Assembly (NCBI GenBank): GCA_018828125.1
Contig: JAHJWB010000005.1
Location: 1-64,000, forward strand
Reading direction: 5' to 3'
DNA: 64,000 nucleotides
Source: Gammaproteobacteria bacterium
GTDB taxonomy: Bacteria; Pseudomonadota; Gammaproteobacteria; Burkholderiales; Burkholderiaceae_C
Positions within the stretch are counted from its first letter, which is position 1. The number at the start of each line of letters is the position of its first letter. Both the position numbers and the translations under genes were made by a program. Of this stretch, positions 8,092 to 16,113 are shown piece after piece. The notes below the pieces were generated by a model that was not told where the DNA came from, ran no database searches, and worked only from the letters and a program-made list of their open reading frames with translations.

Positions 8092-8364
8092 CGAATGGCT
8101 GGTGGGTGCATCAGTTCGGCTGATGCCCTGGTAAATGTGAGGAATCGTAGCGAGGGACAGGCGGTTATATCACGCGGATATACGGCCATAGTGCCAGAAT
8201 CCTTCGCGTATTCCCCCGGTAAGAGCGACCAATAAAACTCCCCTGGCGTCGTTGTCCCGCCTTGTCGTACTGCTTGTACTGCCTGCGGCGGAACGCCTGG
8301 CCAGGGCCGCTTCGCTGCGTTTTGGCAGCCGCTCTAAATCCCTTGCTTACCCTGGTTCTTTTCC

Positions 8365-9492
8365 ATGCCCCGTCCTATCCAAGCCACCATCCACACCGCC
8401 GCACTGCACCACAACCTCACGCGTGTCCGCCAGGCGGTTCCAGACGCCAAGGTCTGGGCGGTGGTCAAGGCCAACGCCTATGGCCACGGTATCGAGCGGG
8501 TGTTTAAGGGTTTGCGCGGCGCCGATGGTTTTGCGTTGCTGGACCTGGCCGAGGCCGAGCGTGTGCGCCACCTGGGCTGGCGCGGCCCCATCCTGCTGCT
8601 CGAAGGTGTGTTCGAGCCGCGTGACCTGGAGTTGTGCTCACGCCTGGGCCTCTGGCACGCGGTGCATTGCGACGAGCAGATCGACATGCTGGCCGCCCAC
8701 AAGACGCAGGTGCCGCACCGGGTGTTTCTCAAGATGAACTCGGGCATGAACCGGCTGGGCTTTACGCCGCAGCGCTACCGCAGCGCCTGGGCGCGGCTCA
8801 ACGCACTGCCGCAGGTCGATGAAATCTCGTTCATGACCCATTTCAGCGATGCTGACGGCCCCCGTGGCATTGCGCACCAGATGGCAGCGTTCAGTACCGC
8901 GGCCGAGGATCTGCCCGGCGAGCGCTCGCTGTGCAACAGCGCCGCCACCTTGCGCCACGCCGCCGCTGCCGGGGTGCGTGCCGACTGGGTGCGTGCGGGC
9001 ATCGTGATGTACGGCAGCGCGCCCGACTTCCCGGAGAACAACGCCGACCACTGGGCGCTGCAGCCCACCATGACGCTGGCCACGCGCGTTCTGGCGGTGC
9101 AGCACCTGCAGGCGGGCGACAGCGTGGGTTATGGGTCGCGCTTCACGGCCGATGGTCCGCTGACCATAGGCGTGGCCGCGTGCGGGTATGCCGACGGTTA
9201 CCCCCGCCACTGCGACACCGGCACCCCCGTGCTGGTCAACGGCGTGCGCACGCGCCTGGTGGGGCGGGTCAGCATGGACATGGTGACGGTGGACCTCACG
9301 CCGCTGATCGCCAGCGGGATGCAACTGGGCACCGATGTCGGTTTTGGCAGCGAGGTCACGCTCTGGGGCCGCGCCAGCAACGGCTCGATGCTGTCCATTG
9401 ACGAGGTGGCGCAGGCGGCGGGCACGGTGGGGTATGAGCTGATGTGTGCGCTGGCGCAGCGCGTGCCTACGGTGGTGGATGGCGCTGTTTGA
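8365..9492 (+). CDS. alr: Alanine racemase
   Basis: 375 residues; PLP enzyme that makes D-alanine for peptidoglycan. The PLP lysine is in [11 protein letters not shown] (Lys35), and the second catalytic base is the Tyr of SVGYGSRF (Tyr256). [12 protein letters not shown] in the C-terminal beta domain is also typical. The ATG at 8365 aligns with family N termini ([15 protein letters not shown]). It diverges from lplT; both promoters must lie in 8092-8364. A 7-bp hairpin at 9562-9582 downstream lacks a U-tract. Confidence 0.95.
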   Translation: MPRPIQATIHTAALHHNLTRVRQAVPDAKVWAVVKANAYGHGIERVFKGLRGADGFALLDLAEAERVRHLGWRGPILLLEGVFEPRDLELCSRLGLWHAVHCDEQIDMLAAHKTQVPHRVFLKMNSGMNRLGFTPQRYRSAWARLNALPQVDEISFMTHFSDADGPRGIAHQMAAFSTAAEDLPGERSLCNSAATLRHAAAAGVRADWVRAGIVMYGSAPDFPENNADHWALQPTMTLATRVLAVQHLQAGDSVGYGSRFTADGPLTIGVAACGYADGYPRHCDTGTPVLVNGVRTRLVGRVSMDMVTVDLTPLIASGMQLGTDVGFGSEVTLWGRASNGSMLSIDEVAQAAGTVGYELMCALAQRVPTVVDGAV

Positions 9493-9684
9493 AGATTTGG
9501 CTGGCTGGGCCGTTTCGCCCGGGGCGCTGACGGCGCCCTGCGGCGTCGATAACGTCACGGACCACGCCGCAAGTTGGCGTGGCGTGGGCCTCAAACTGGT
9601 GTGAAATGGCGCTGCATTGGTGGCGCGCATGTTGTCTTGCGTGCCCCGGCACCCCCTTATGTTCAACCGCACCGCGTCCCTTCC

Positions 9685-10593
9685 ATGGCCACTTCCCGCA
9701 GCGACCGCAACAGTCACAGCAACAGCAACAGCAACAGCAGCAACAAGTCCAAGAGCACCCCCAAGAAGTCCAGCTGGCGCTCGGTGCGGATGCCCCACCA
9801 CCATGTGGCCCGGACGCTGCAGCAACGCTACAGCCTGCGTTTGCATGGGCTGCTGATTGGCAGCTTCACCCTGGTGCTGATGTGGTGCACTTCCCACCTG
9901 CAGTTGCTGCTGGGGGTGGACACGTTGGCGCTGCGCTATCTGGTGACGCTGACGGTGGGCTACCTGGGGTATTTGCTGCTGTTGCGCGCCTGGGCGTCGC
10001 GGCTGGTGCGGCGGCGTGGCGCGGGGGGCGACGGCGGAAGCGGGGACTTGCCCGACCTCTCGTGGCCCAGCGGCAATTCTTCGGGCGGCGGCGGGCAGGT
10101 GCCGCTACCGCGCACCGGCGGCGGCGACTTTGGGGGCGGCGGCGCATCGGGCGACTTTGGCGGGGGCTGGACATCGGGCCTGTCCCATGCGGGCTCGGGC
10201 AGCAGCAGTGATTCCAGCGCGTTGGGCGACCTGGCCAGCGGCGCGGCCGACGCCATTGGCAGCGCCGACGAGGGCGCCGTGGTGGTGGTGCCGGTGGTAG
10301 CCATCTTCCTCATCGGAGCCGCGCTGATCTTCGGGGCGGGGTCGCTGGCCATGCTGTTCTTCGGGTGGGACGTGTTGCTGACGGTGGCGGTCGAGCTGGC
10401 GTTCTCGGTGGCCACTGCCCGGGCCGCCGTGGGCGTGGAGCGCGAAGGCTGGCTGAGTGCCGCCGTTCGCCTGACCTGGAAGCCGCTGCTGGGCGCGCTG
10501 ATCTGCGCCGTGGTGCTGGGTGCCACCATCGACCATTTCATGCCCGGCGTGCAGTCGCTGCCGCAGGCGGTGCGGATGCTGCAGGGGCGCTGA
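9685..10593 (+). CDS. Low-complexity membrane protein of unknown function
   Basis: 302 residues from the ATG at 9685; a longer frame from 9574 has no RBS logic. The N terminus is a Ser/Asn/Lys run (SHSNSNSNSSNKSKSTPKK) encoded by an in-frame AGCAAC-type microsatellite. Two helices follow (LLIGSFTLVLMWCTS and LRYLVTLTVGYLGYLLLL), then a Gly/Ser-rich segment (about 115-190: GGGDFGGGGASGDFGGGW), then about three more helices (VVVVPVVAIFLIGAALIF, MLFFGWDVLLTVAVELAF, LLGALICAVVLGATI). The Gly-rich loop between membrane parts recalls TPM-associated or YgcG-like proteins, but the TPM domain itself is absent. Function unknown. Confidence 0.7.
   Translation: MATSRSDRNSHSNSNSNSSNKSKSTPKKSSWRSVRMPHHHVARTLQQRYSLRLHGLLIGSFTLVLMWCTSHLQLLLGVDTLALRYLVTLTVGYLGYLLLLRAWASRLVRRRGAGGDGGSGDLPDLSWPSGNSSGGGGQVPLPRTGGGDFGGGGASGDFGGGWTSGLSHAGSGSSSDSSALGDLASGAADAIGSADEGAVVVVPVVAIFLIGAALIFGAGSLAMLFFGWDVLLTVAVELAFSVATARAAVGVEREGWLSAAVRLTWKPLLGALICAVVLGATIDHFMPGVQSLPQAVRMLQGR
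9716..9746 (+). repeat. AGCAAC-type microsatellite inside a coding region
   Basis: Imperfect AGC/AAC hexanucleotide iterations encode alternating Ser-Asn residues near the N terminus of the low-complexity membrane protein. Changes by whole units would keep the frame, so length variation rather than on/off switching is the expected outcome. Confidence 0.7.
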
Positions 10594-10629
10594 GCTTGGG
10601 TGGTTGCGTCGCTGTATTGATGCAAAGTT

Positions 10630-10673
10630 GATAGCTGTTAGCGCTTATCCAATAAGCGCTAGAGGCCAATTTG
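10630..10673 (+). repeat. AGCGCTT palindromic repeat, copy 2 (contains a stop codon)
   Basis: GATAGCTGTTAGCGCTT..AAGCGCTAGAGGCCAATTT, arms at 10640-10646 and 10654-10660. The TAG stop codon of the minus-strand LytTR gene (10659-10661) lies inside the right arm and flank, so its last residues are encoded by the repeat. It also lies 37 bp after the plus-strand gene ending at 10593. Confidence 0.9.
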
Positions 10674-11663
10674 ACTCATATTGTCGAGGTCGCTTCCCTG
10701 CGGCGCAGTGGCCCCCTGAGCTAAGGCGCTGCGGTAGCGCCGGCTGCAAGGCACGGTGCTGCCATCCTTCATGTGAAGGCGCGCGTCGCCGCTGTCCAGC
10801 GGCGCGATCTCGGCAATGGCGTTGAGGTTGACGGCATAGCTGCGGTGCACCCGCACAAACTGCGCAGGGTCCAGCTGGGTCAGAAAATCGGTGAGCGTGG
10901 ACCGCAGCAGGTAGTCGTGTCCGTTGACATGCAGGCCCACGTAGTTCGCCTCGGCTTGTAGCCAGGCGATGTCGCTGGCGGCAATCAGAAACTCGCTGCG
11001 CAGCTTGCGCACCAGAAAACGCTCGGGACGAGGCGCTGGGGCGGGTGTGGGGGCGATCGGCGAGATGGTGGACTGCAGGGCCGCCTGGGCTGAGGTGTGC
11101 GCCTCTGGCGCCTCTGGCGCCTCTGGCGGGACCGGCGGCTCAGGCGTATCCAGTACGCGGGCTTCGCCCTGCAGGCGCAACAGCAAATGCCGGTAGCCCA
11201 CCAGTGCCGCCACCGTCAGGGTGTAGCTGCGCACATCTTTCAGATACTCATACCCCCACTGCTCCCACCAGCCGCCGGGGTGGTAGCTCTGCCCCATCGC
11301 CGCATAACCCGCGTAACGCAGGGTCCACATGCCCGCCAGGTGCACGGTGCAATACACGGCGCTGGCCAGCACATGCCAAGGCAGGTGGCGCTGCAGGGTG
11401 CCGCGGCGCAGCACAAAACGCCGCTCAAACGCCACCACCGCCGGGATCAGCGCCGCCACCACGAGCGCGCTCGACACCTCCCACCACAGCGGCTCCCAGG
11501 CTGCCACCACGCGGTGGGCGCCGCGCAGGTCGATCCAGGTTCCGATGGTGTTGAAGGCCACCTGCACCGTCAGCACCACCGCCCAGAAGCCGACTTCCGC
11601 GCGGCGGCGCAGGGCGCGGTCGTGGGGGTAGCGGTCGATCCAGGCGGGCGCAGGGGCGGTCAT
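10659..11663 (-). CDS. Membrane-tethered LytTR-type DNA-binding regulator
   Basis: 334 residues from the ATG at 11663. Four hydrophobic segments (about 22-42, 55-75, 90-115, 145-165) are followed by a Pro/Glu/Ala linker containing PEAPEAPEA and then a LytTR DNA-binding domain (about 225-325: FLVRKLRSEFLIAASDIAWL, EANYVGLHVNG, FVRVHRSYAVNLNAI). No receiver or kinase domain is present, so this is a one-component, membrane-bound regulator. Its signal and targets are unknown; the divergently transcribed acyltransferase is the nearest candidate. The stop codon and final residues lie within a palindromic repeat. Confidence 0.85.
   Translation of the reverse strand: MTAPAPAWIDRYPHDRALRRRAEVGFWAVVLTVQVAFNTIGTWIDLRGAHRVVAAWEPLWWEVSSALVVAALIPAVVAFERRFVLRRGTLQRHLPWHVLASAVYCTVHLAGMWTLRYAGYAAMGQSYHPGGWWEQWGYEYLKDVRSYTLTVAALVGYRHLLLRLQGEARVLDTPEPPVPPEAPEAPEAHTSAQAALQSTISPIAPTPAPAPRPERFLVRKLRSEFLIAASDIAWLQAEANYVGLHVNGHDYLLRSTLTDFLTQLDPAQFVRVHRSYAVNLNAIAEIAPLDSGDARLHMKDGSTVPCSRRYRSALAQGATAPQGSDLDNMSQIGL
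11100..11127 (+). repeat. Three tandem 9-base units in the LytTR linker
   Basis: The unit GCGCCTCTG occurs three times in tandem. On the minus strand it encodes the PEAPEAPEA linker of the LytTR regulator, so copy-number change would lengthen or shorten the tether without shifting frame. Confidence 0.75.
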
Positions 11664-11828
11664 GGGTGGCAAGTGTAGGCAGAGGGCAGGGCGGCTCCAT
11701 GGGAGGGCGATTTTCGTCCCCGTCTCCCACCGCTGGTCCCCGCACGGCCTCGGCCCGTCCCCTGGGCGGTTCGGGGGCAAGGGCGCGGCGACAGCATCGG
11801 GCCTCCACCACCCCCGCCTGACTTTGCC

Positions 11829-13052
11829 ATGCCTTCATCCCCCCCTGCCAGCACGCCAGCCCGCCGCTACGACATCGATGCGCTGCGGGCCTTCGCCTTT
11901 GCCCTGGTCATCGTCTATCACGTGGTCATGTACTACGTGGCCGACTGGCACTGGCACCTCAAAAGCCCGCACGCGGCCGAATGGCTGCAGATGCCCATGC
12001 GGGCCGTCAACCTGTGGCGCATGGACCTGGTGTTCTTGATCTCGGGCCTCGCCTTTGGCCTGGTGCGGCGGGGGCAGACGGTGCTTGGCCTCCTGAAGCA
12101 GCGCAGCCTGCGCCTGCTGATACCGCTGGCGTTTGGCATGGCGGTGGTCGTGCCCTACCAGCCCTACGCGCAGGGGGTGGCCAACGGCCTCATCGCGCCT
12201 GGGTTTGGCGCATTTTTGCTGCGTTATTACAGTCACAGCACCTGGCCTGCGGGCGCCTTTGACGGGTGGGAGGCGGGCCTCACCTGGAACCACCTGTGGT
12301 ACTTGGCCTACCTGTGGGCCTACACCTTGGTGCTGGGCGTGCTGCTGCCGCTGGCCGAGTCCGCCCCCGGGCGGCGCCTGCGCCAGGCTTTTGTCGGCCT
12401 GCGTGGCGGGCCTCTGGTGCTGGTGCCCGTGTTGCCGCTGGCGGTGTACTCGCTGTTGCTGTGGCCGCATTTCCCGCCCTCGCGCGACCTGATCAACGAT
12501 GCGTGGCTGCACGCGGTGTTCTTCACGGTGTTTGTGTACGGGTACTGGATTGGTCTGGACACGGGCCTGTGGGCCGAGCTGGTGCGCCTGCGCTGGCGCA
12601 CGCTGGCTTTGGCGGTGCTGCTATTGGTTTTGTATCTGGGGCTGCTCGGCCTGGTGTTGCAACACGGCATCCGCGCGGCGCGCCTGCCTCTGCGTCTGCT
12701 GGCGGACCTGTATCTGTGGGTGGTGCTGCTGGCCATTCTGGGCTGGGCCCACCACCGACTCAATCGCCCCTGGCCTTGGCTGCGCTGGGCCAATGCCTCG
12801 GTCTACCCCTGGTATGTGTTGCACCAGACGGTCATCATCGTCCTGGTGGTCTGGCTGGCGCCAGCGCAATGGGGCCCGGTGGTCGAGCCGGTGGTGTTGG
12901 TCGCCGGCACGTTGGCCCTGTGCCGGGGGTTGACGGTCATCGCGCAGCGTGTGTGGTGGCTGCGGCCCCTGCTGGGGATGCCTGCACGAATGCCCAAGCA
13001 GGCGCGGTTGGAAGAAGGATTGAAGACCGGTCAGCGGTGGTGGGCGCGGTGA
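11829..13052 (+). CDS. Acyltransferase family 3 membrane protein (OpgC/OafA-like)
   Basis: 407 residues with about ten membrane helices. The N terminus RRYDIDALRAFAFALVIVYH carries the R-x10-H pattern of acyltransferase-3 enzymes, which transfer acyl groups to extracytoplasmic glycans; HQTVIIVLVVWL near the C terminus is also typical. No SGNH domain is attached. Substrate is unknown; periplasmic glucan or lipopolysaccharide are the usual ones. The 3' end overlaps the convergent marR-type gene by 22 bp. Confidence 0.85.
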   Translation: MPSSPPASTPARRYDIDALRAFAFALVIVYHVVMYYVADWHWHLKSPHAAEWLQMPMRAVNLWRMDLVFLISGLAFGLVRRGQTVLGLLKQRSLRLLIPLAFGMAVVVPYQPYAQGVANGLIAPGFGAFLLRYYSHSTWPAGAFDGWEAGLTWNHLWYLAYLWAYTLVLGVLLPLAESAPGRRLRQAFVGLRGGPLVLVPVLPLAVYSLLLWPHFPPSRDLINDAWLHAVFFTVFVYGYWIGLDTGLWAELVRLRWRTLALAVLLLVLYLGLLGLVLQHGIRAARLPLRLLADLYLWVVLLAILGWAHHRLNRPWPWLRWANASVYPWYVLHQTVIIVLVVWLAPAQWGPVVEPVVLVAGTLALCRGLTVIAQRVWWLRPLLGMPARMPKQARLEEGLKTGQRWWAR

Positions 13053-13525
13053 CCACATTCGCCGCTGCCATCCAGCGCGTTCTGCATATCCAGTGCATCG
13101 ACATTGCTGCGCACCTGTGCCAGCAGCGCCAGCAACTGGGCCTGCGTTTCGCCATCGCAGTTTTTGAGCAGCGACGCCGACAGCGCCTGGCGTGATGCCC
13201 GCATCGCCTTGAACACCGCCTGACCCTGCTCGCTGAGGGCCAGGCAACGACTGCGTTTGTCCTCGGCGTTGGGCACGCGCTCCAGCCAGCCTTTGTCTTC
13301 CAGCATGCCCACCATGCGCGCTACCTGCGCCTTGTCGGCGCCGCTGTGGTGCACCAGTTCCTTCTGGGTGGCGCCCGGGTGGCGGCCGATGAAGGAAAGC
13401 GCACGCACTTCGTTAAGCGTCAACTCAGGGTGCACCGACGCCATGGCCCGCACCATGTGCGCCCGGTAGGCATGCATCAGGTCGTGCATGGCCTCGAAAA
13501 CATCGGTGGGGGTGCGGGAGGTCAT
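13031..13525 (-). CDS. MarR-family transcriptional regulator
   Basis: 164 residues from the ATG at 13525. The winged helix is clear: LTLNEVRALSFIGRHPGATQ, KELVHHSGADKAQVARMVGM as helix-turn-helix, and EDKGWLERVPNAEDKRSR as the wing with the DKR motif. It diverges from the siderophore-interacting protein gene; two near-identical inverted repeats occupy the 95-bp gap, so it probably represses both itself and that gene. Inducer unknown. Confidence 0.9.
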   Translation of the reverse strand: MTSRTPTDVFEAMHDLMHAYRAHMVRAMASVHPELTLNEVRALSFIGRHPGATQKELVHHSGADKAQVARMVGMLEDKGWLERVPNAEDKRSRCLALSEQGQAVFKAMRASRQALSASLLKNCDGETQAQLLALLAQVRSNVDALDMQNALDGSGECGHRAHHR

Positions 13526-13562
13526 ATCGGAGCGGCAAGCAGCACGTGCACAGGGGTAACAG

Positions 13563-13577
13563 GTTGACAAAGTCAAC
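13563..13577. promoter_or_regulatory. MarR operator 1 (perfect inverted repeat)
   Basis: GTTGAC-AAA-GTCAAC, a perfect 6-bp dyad. It overlaps a TTGACA -35 element (13564-13569) that has GATGAT 17 bp downstream (13587-13592), a plausible promoter for the gene at 13621. Confidence 0.8.
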
Positions 13578-13595
13578 TTGTTGGTGGATGATTTG

Positions 13596-13610
13596 GTTGA
13601 TTAAGTCAAC
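13596..13610. promoter_or_regulatory. MarR operator 2 (near-perfect inverted repeat)
   Basis: GTTGAT-TAA-GTCAAC, one mismatch from a perfect dyad and centred 33 bp from operator 1, close to three helical turns. It lies between the putative -10 box and the ATG at 13621, so a bound repressor would block transcription start. Confidence 0.75.
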
Positions 13611-13620
13611 ATTTTAAATC

Positions 13621-14448
13621 ATGAGTACATCCGTTGTAACGCCATCCCACTCACCAACCCCTGTGGCCGCGGCTGACCTTGTGGTCGAACGTGTGCGGCA
13701 TCCCCTCAGCGCCCGACACCTGCAGGTGGTGCGCCGCACCTCTGTAAGCCCGGGGTTTGTGCGGCTGACCCTGGCAGGCGCAGACCTGGCGGGGTTTGTC
13801 AGTGCGGGTTTTGACGACCACCTCAAGCTCATCCTGCCGCAAGCGGGGCAGGACCGCCCCTCGCTGCCCCGCATGGTGGATGGGCGCCCGGTGTTCCCTG
13901 ACCCCCGCCCCGTGCTGCGCGACTACACCCCTGCGCGTTTTGATGCCGAGGCGGGAGAACTCGACATTGAGGTAGCGCTTCACGACGCGGGCCCTGCATC
14001 CGACTGGGCGGCCACCGCCTTTGTGGGGCAGTGGGTGGGCATTGCCGGGCCACGCGGCAGCCTGGTGATTCCAACGGGTTTTGACTGGCACTGGCTGATG
14101 GGTGACGAAACTGCGCTGCCCGCCATTGCGCGCCGCCTGCGCGAACTGCCTGCTGGCACCGCAGCCACAGTGCGCGTTCAGGTCCGCAACCCGGCCGATC
14201 AGCGCGTTCTGACCAGCGCGGCGCAACTGGACGTGGCGTGGGTGAGCGACCTGGGCACGGCGGTTGAGGCCCTGAGCGTGCCTGCGGGTGTTGGCTATAT
14301 CTGGGCGGCCGGTGAACATGCCGATATGGCCGCCTTGCGCAAGACCGTGTTGGCCAAGCCGGGCGTGGACAGCAAACGCATGCGCATCGCGGCGTATTGG
14401 AAGCGAGGCGTTGCCGACCACCATGAAGACCTGGCCAGCGCTGCCTGA
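13621..14448 (+). CDS. Siderophore-interacting protein (ferric-siderophore reductase family)
   Basis: 275 residues with a FAD-binding domain (SPGFVRLTLAGADLAGF; then RDYTPARFDAE, the RxYT flavin-binding motif) and a C-terminal SIP domain (GYIWAAGEHADMAALRKTV, ending in AAYWKRGVADHHE, characteristic of this family). SIP/ViuB proteins release iron from siderophores in the cytosol using reduced nicotinamide. No Fur box is obvious; control appears to be through the adjacent MarR operators. RBS is weak and the leader short. Confidence 0.9.
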   Translation: MSTSVVTPSHSPTPVAAADLVVERVRHPLSARHLQVVRRTSVSPGFVRLTLAGADLAGFVSAGFDDHLKLILPQAGQDRPSLPRMVDGRPVFPDPRPVLRDYTPARFDAEAGELDIEVALHDAGPASDWAATAFVGQWVGIAGPRGSLVIPTGFDWHWLMGDETALPAIARRLRELPAGTAATVRVQVRNPADQRVLTSAAQLDVAWVSDLGTAVEALSVPAGVGYIWAAGEHADMAALRKTVLAKPGVDSKRMRIAAYWKRGVADHHEDLASAA

Positions 14449-14465
14449 AAAACAAAAGCAGTCGC

Positions 14466-15353
14466 TCAGCGCACCAGCGTCAGCGCGGCCGCCTGCTGCA
14501 CCGCGTCGGTCATGTGCTGCAGCGCCTGCACATTCAGCCGCCAGTATTGCCAGTACAGAGGCACATCCACCGGCTTGTCCGCAATCAGCTCGACCAGAGT
14601 GCCCGCCCGCAGTTCGTCCTGCACCATCGGGTCCGGGGTCATGCCCCAGCCCAACCCGGCGCGCGTGGCCATGACAAACGCATTCGCCTCGGGCAGCCAG
14701 TGCACGGGTGGCGTGAGTTTGCGGCGGGTGATGCGGCCCACAAACCGGGCCTGCAACGCATCCTTGCGGTTGAACACCAGCATGGGCGCCGTCGCCAGCG
14801 CAGCGGCGTTCACCCCTTGGGCAAAGTGGCGCTGCATGAACGCAGGGCTGGCCAGCGCCCGATAGCGCAGCGTGCCCAGCGGCAGCACCTTGCAGCCCTG
14901 CACGGGTTGCGGGTCGGCCGTCACGGCGGCCATCACCCGGCCTTCGCGCAGCAGGTTGGCCGAATGGTCCTGGTCCTCCACGTTGATGTCGAAGGTGATG
15001 CTCTGGCCCTCGGCCGCCTGGGCCATGGCGTGGGGAAACCAGGTGGCCAGCGAATCGGCATTGACGCCAATCGCCAGGCGCGTGGACGTTTGCTGCCCGC
15101 CGCCGATAGACGCCAGCGCGTCGGCCTCGCTCAGCGCGACTTCGCGCGCGTGCCGGTACAGCGCCTGGCCCGCATCGGTGGGTGTGCACGGCGTGGCGCG
15201 GCGCACCAGCACCTGGCCCACCCGTTCTTCGAGCAGCTTCACGCGCTGCGACACCGCCGAGCGGGTGATGTGCAGTACAGAAGCCGCGCGCTCAAAGCTG
15301 CCCTCGTCGATCACCGTGGCAAAGGCGCTGAGCTGGGCGGAGTCGAGGGACAT
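14466..15353 (-). CDS. argP: LysR-family regulator ArgP (IciA)
   Basis: 295 residues starting MSLDSAQLSAFATVIDEGSF. The N-terminal helix-turn-helix (FERAASVLHITRSAVSQRVK) and the LysR co-factor domain follow the ArgP pattern closely. ArgP activates the arginine/lysine exporter gene argO; here argO is divergently transcribed 77 bp away, the expected arrangement, which strongly supports the assignment. Confidence 0.92.
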   Translation of the reverse strand: MSLDSAQLSAFATVIDEGSFERAASVLHITRSAVSQRVKLLEERVGQVLVRRATPCTPTDAGQALYRHAREVALSEADALASIGGGQQTSTRLAIGVNADSLATWFPHAMAQAAEGQSITFDINVEDQDHSANLLREGRVMAAVTADPQPVQGCKVLPLGTLRYRALASPAFMQRHFAQGVNAAALATAPMLVFNRKDALQARFVGRITRRKLTPPVHWLPEANAFVMATRAGLGWGMTPDPMVQDELRAGTLVELIADKPVDVPLYWQYWRLNVQALQHMTDAVQQAAALTLVR

Positions 15354-15430
15354 GAGTGGTTAGCCATTTTGACGGATCGTTAAAAAGTATAGCTGGCGTG
15401 ACTTGGTTCGGGTCCCCACAATCCGCGTCC

Positions 15431-16039
15431 ATGAGCACCACCGCCTTCGTCCATGGCTTCACGTCCACCGCTTTGTTGATCATGGCGATCGGCGCGCAAA
15501 ACGCGTTTGTGCTGCGCCAGGGCCTGCGGCGCGAGCATGTGCTGCCGGTGGTGCTGGTGTGTGCCCTGTCCGATGCGGTGCTGCTGCAGGCGGGCGTGTG
15601 GGGGATGGGCGGGGTGCTGCTGGCGCGGCCGGAGTGGGCGCAGTTCATGCGCTGGGCGGGGGCGCTGTTCTTGGTGGCCTACGCCGTGCAGGCCGCCAGT
15701 CGCGCTTTCCAACCCGCCCATATGCTGGTGTCCGCCAACGGGCCGGGTGCGAGCCTGCGCACCACCGTGCTCACGGTGCTGGCGCTGACCTGGCTGAATC
15801 CGCATGTGTACCTGGACACGGTGCTGCTGCTGGGCACCATGGCCACCCCGTACCCCACCTGGGGCCGGGCCACTTTTGCCGCCGGGGGCTCGCTGGCCAG
15901 CGCCTTGTGGTTTCTGACCCTTGGGTTTGGCTCGCGCTGGCTGGCGCCCTTGTTTGCATCGCCAGGCGCGTGGCGGGTGCTGGACGCAGGCACGGCCATC
16001 ATGATGCTGGGTTTGGCATTGGTGATGGTCCTAAGCTAA
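15431..16039 (+). CDS. argO: LysE/ArgO-family basic amino acid exporter
   Basis: 202 residues from the ATG at 15431; an ORF extension to 15356 would run into the argP promoter. Six hydrophobic segments and the LysE signature GAQNAFVLRQGLRR near the N terminus identify the family, plus LTWLNPHVYLDTVLLLG in the second half. It exports arginine or lysine across the inner membrane. Divergent argP is the likely activator. Confidence 0.9.
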   Translation: MSTTAFVHGFTSTALLIMAIGAQNAFVLRQGLRREHVLPVVLVCALSDAVLLQAGVWGMGGVLLARPEWAQFMRWAGALFLVAYAVQAASRAFQPAHMLVSANGPGASLRTTVLTVLALTWLNPHVYLDTVLLLGTMATPYPTWGRATFAAGGSLASALWFLTLGFGSRWLAPLFASPGAWRVLDAGTAIMMLGLALVMVLS

Positions 16040-16113
16040 CAAATACAAGTTCGTTACGCGGAAAAGCGACTTGGGCCATAGTGGGGGACTGACTGATCTG
16101 GAGTGATTCCCCC

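Noticed and set aside
8092-8364. A hidden RNA gene or riboswitch between lplT and alr
   Set aside because: Only short GC-rich dyads are visible and no known riboswitch core can be recognised; most likely just two promoters.
9562-9582. CCACGCC/GGCGTGG hairpin after alr as a terminator
   Set aside because: No T-run follows and the stem is only 7 bp; not enough to call.
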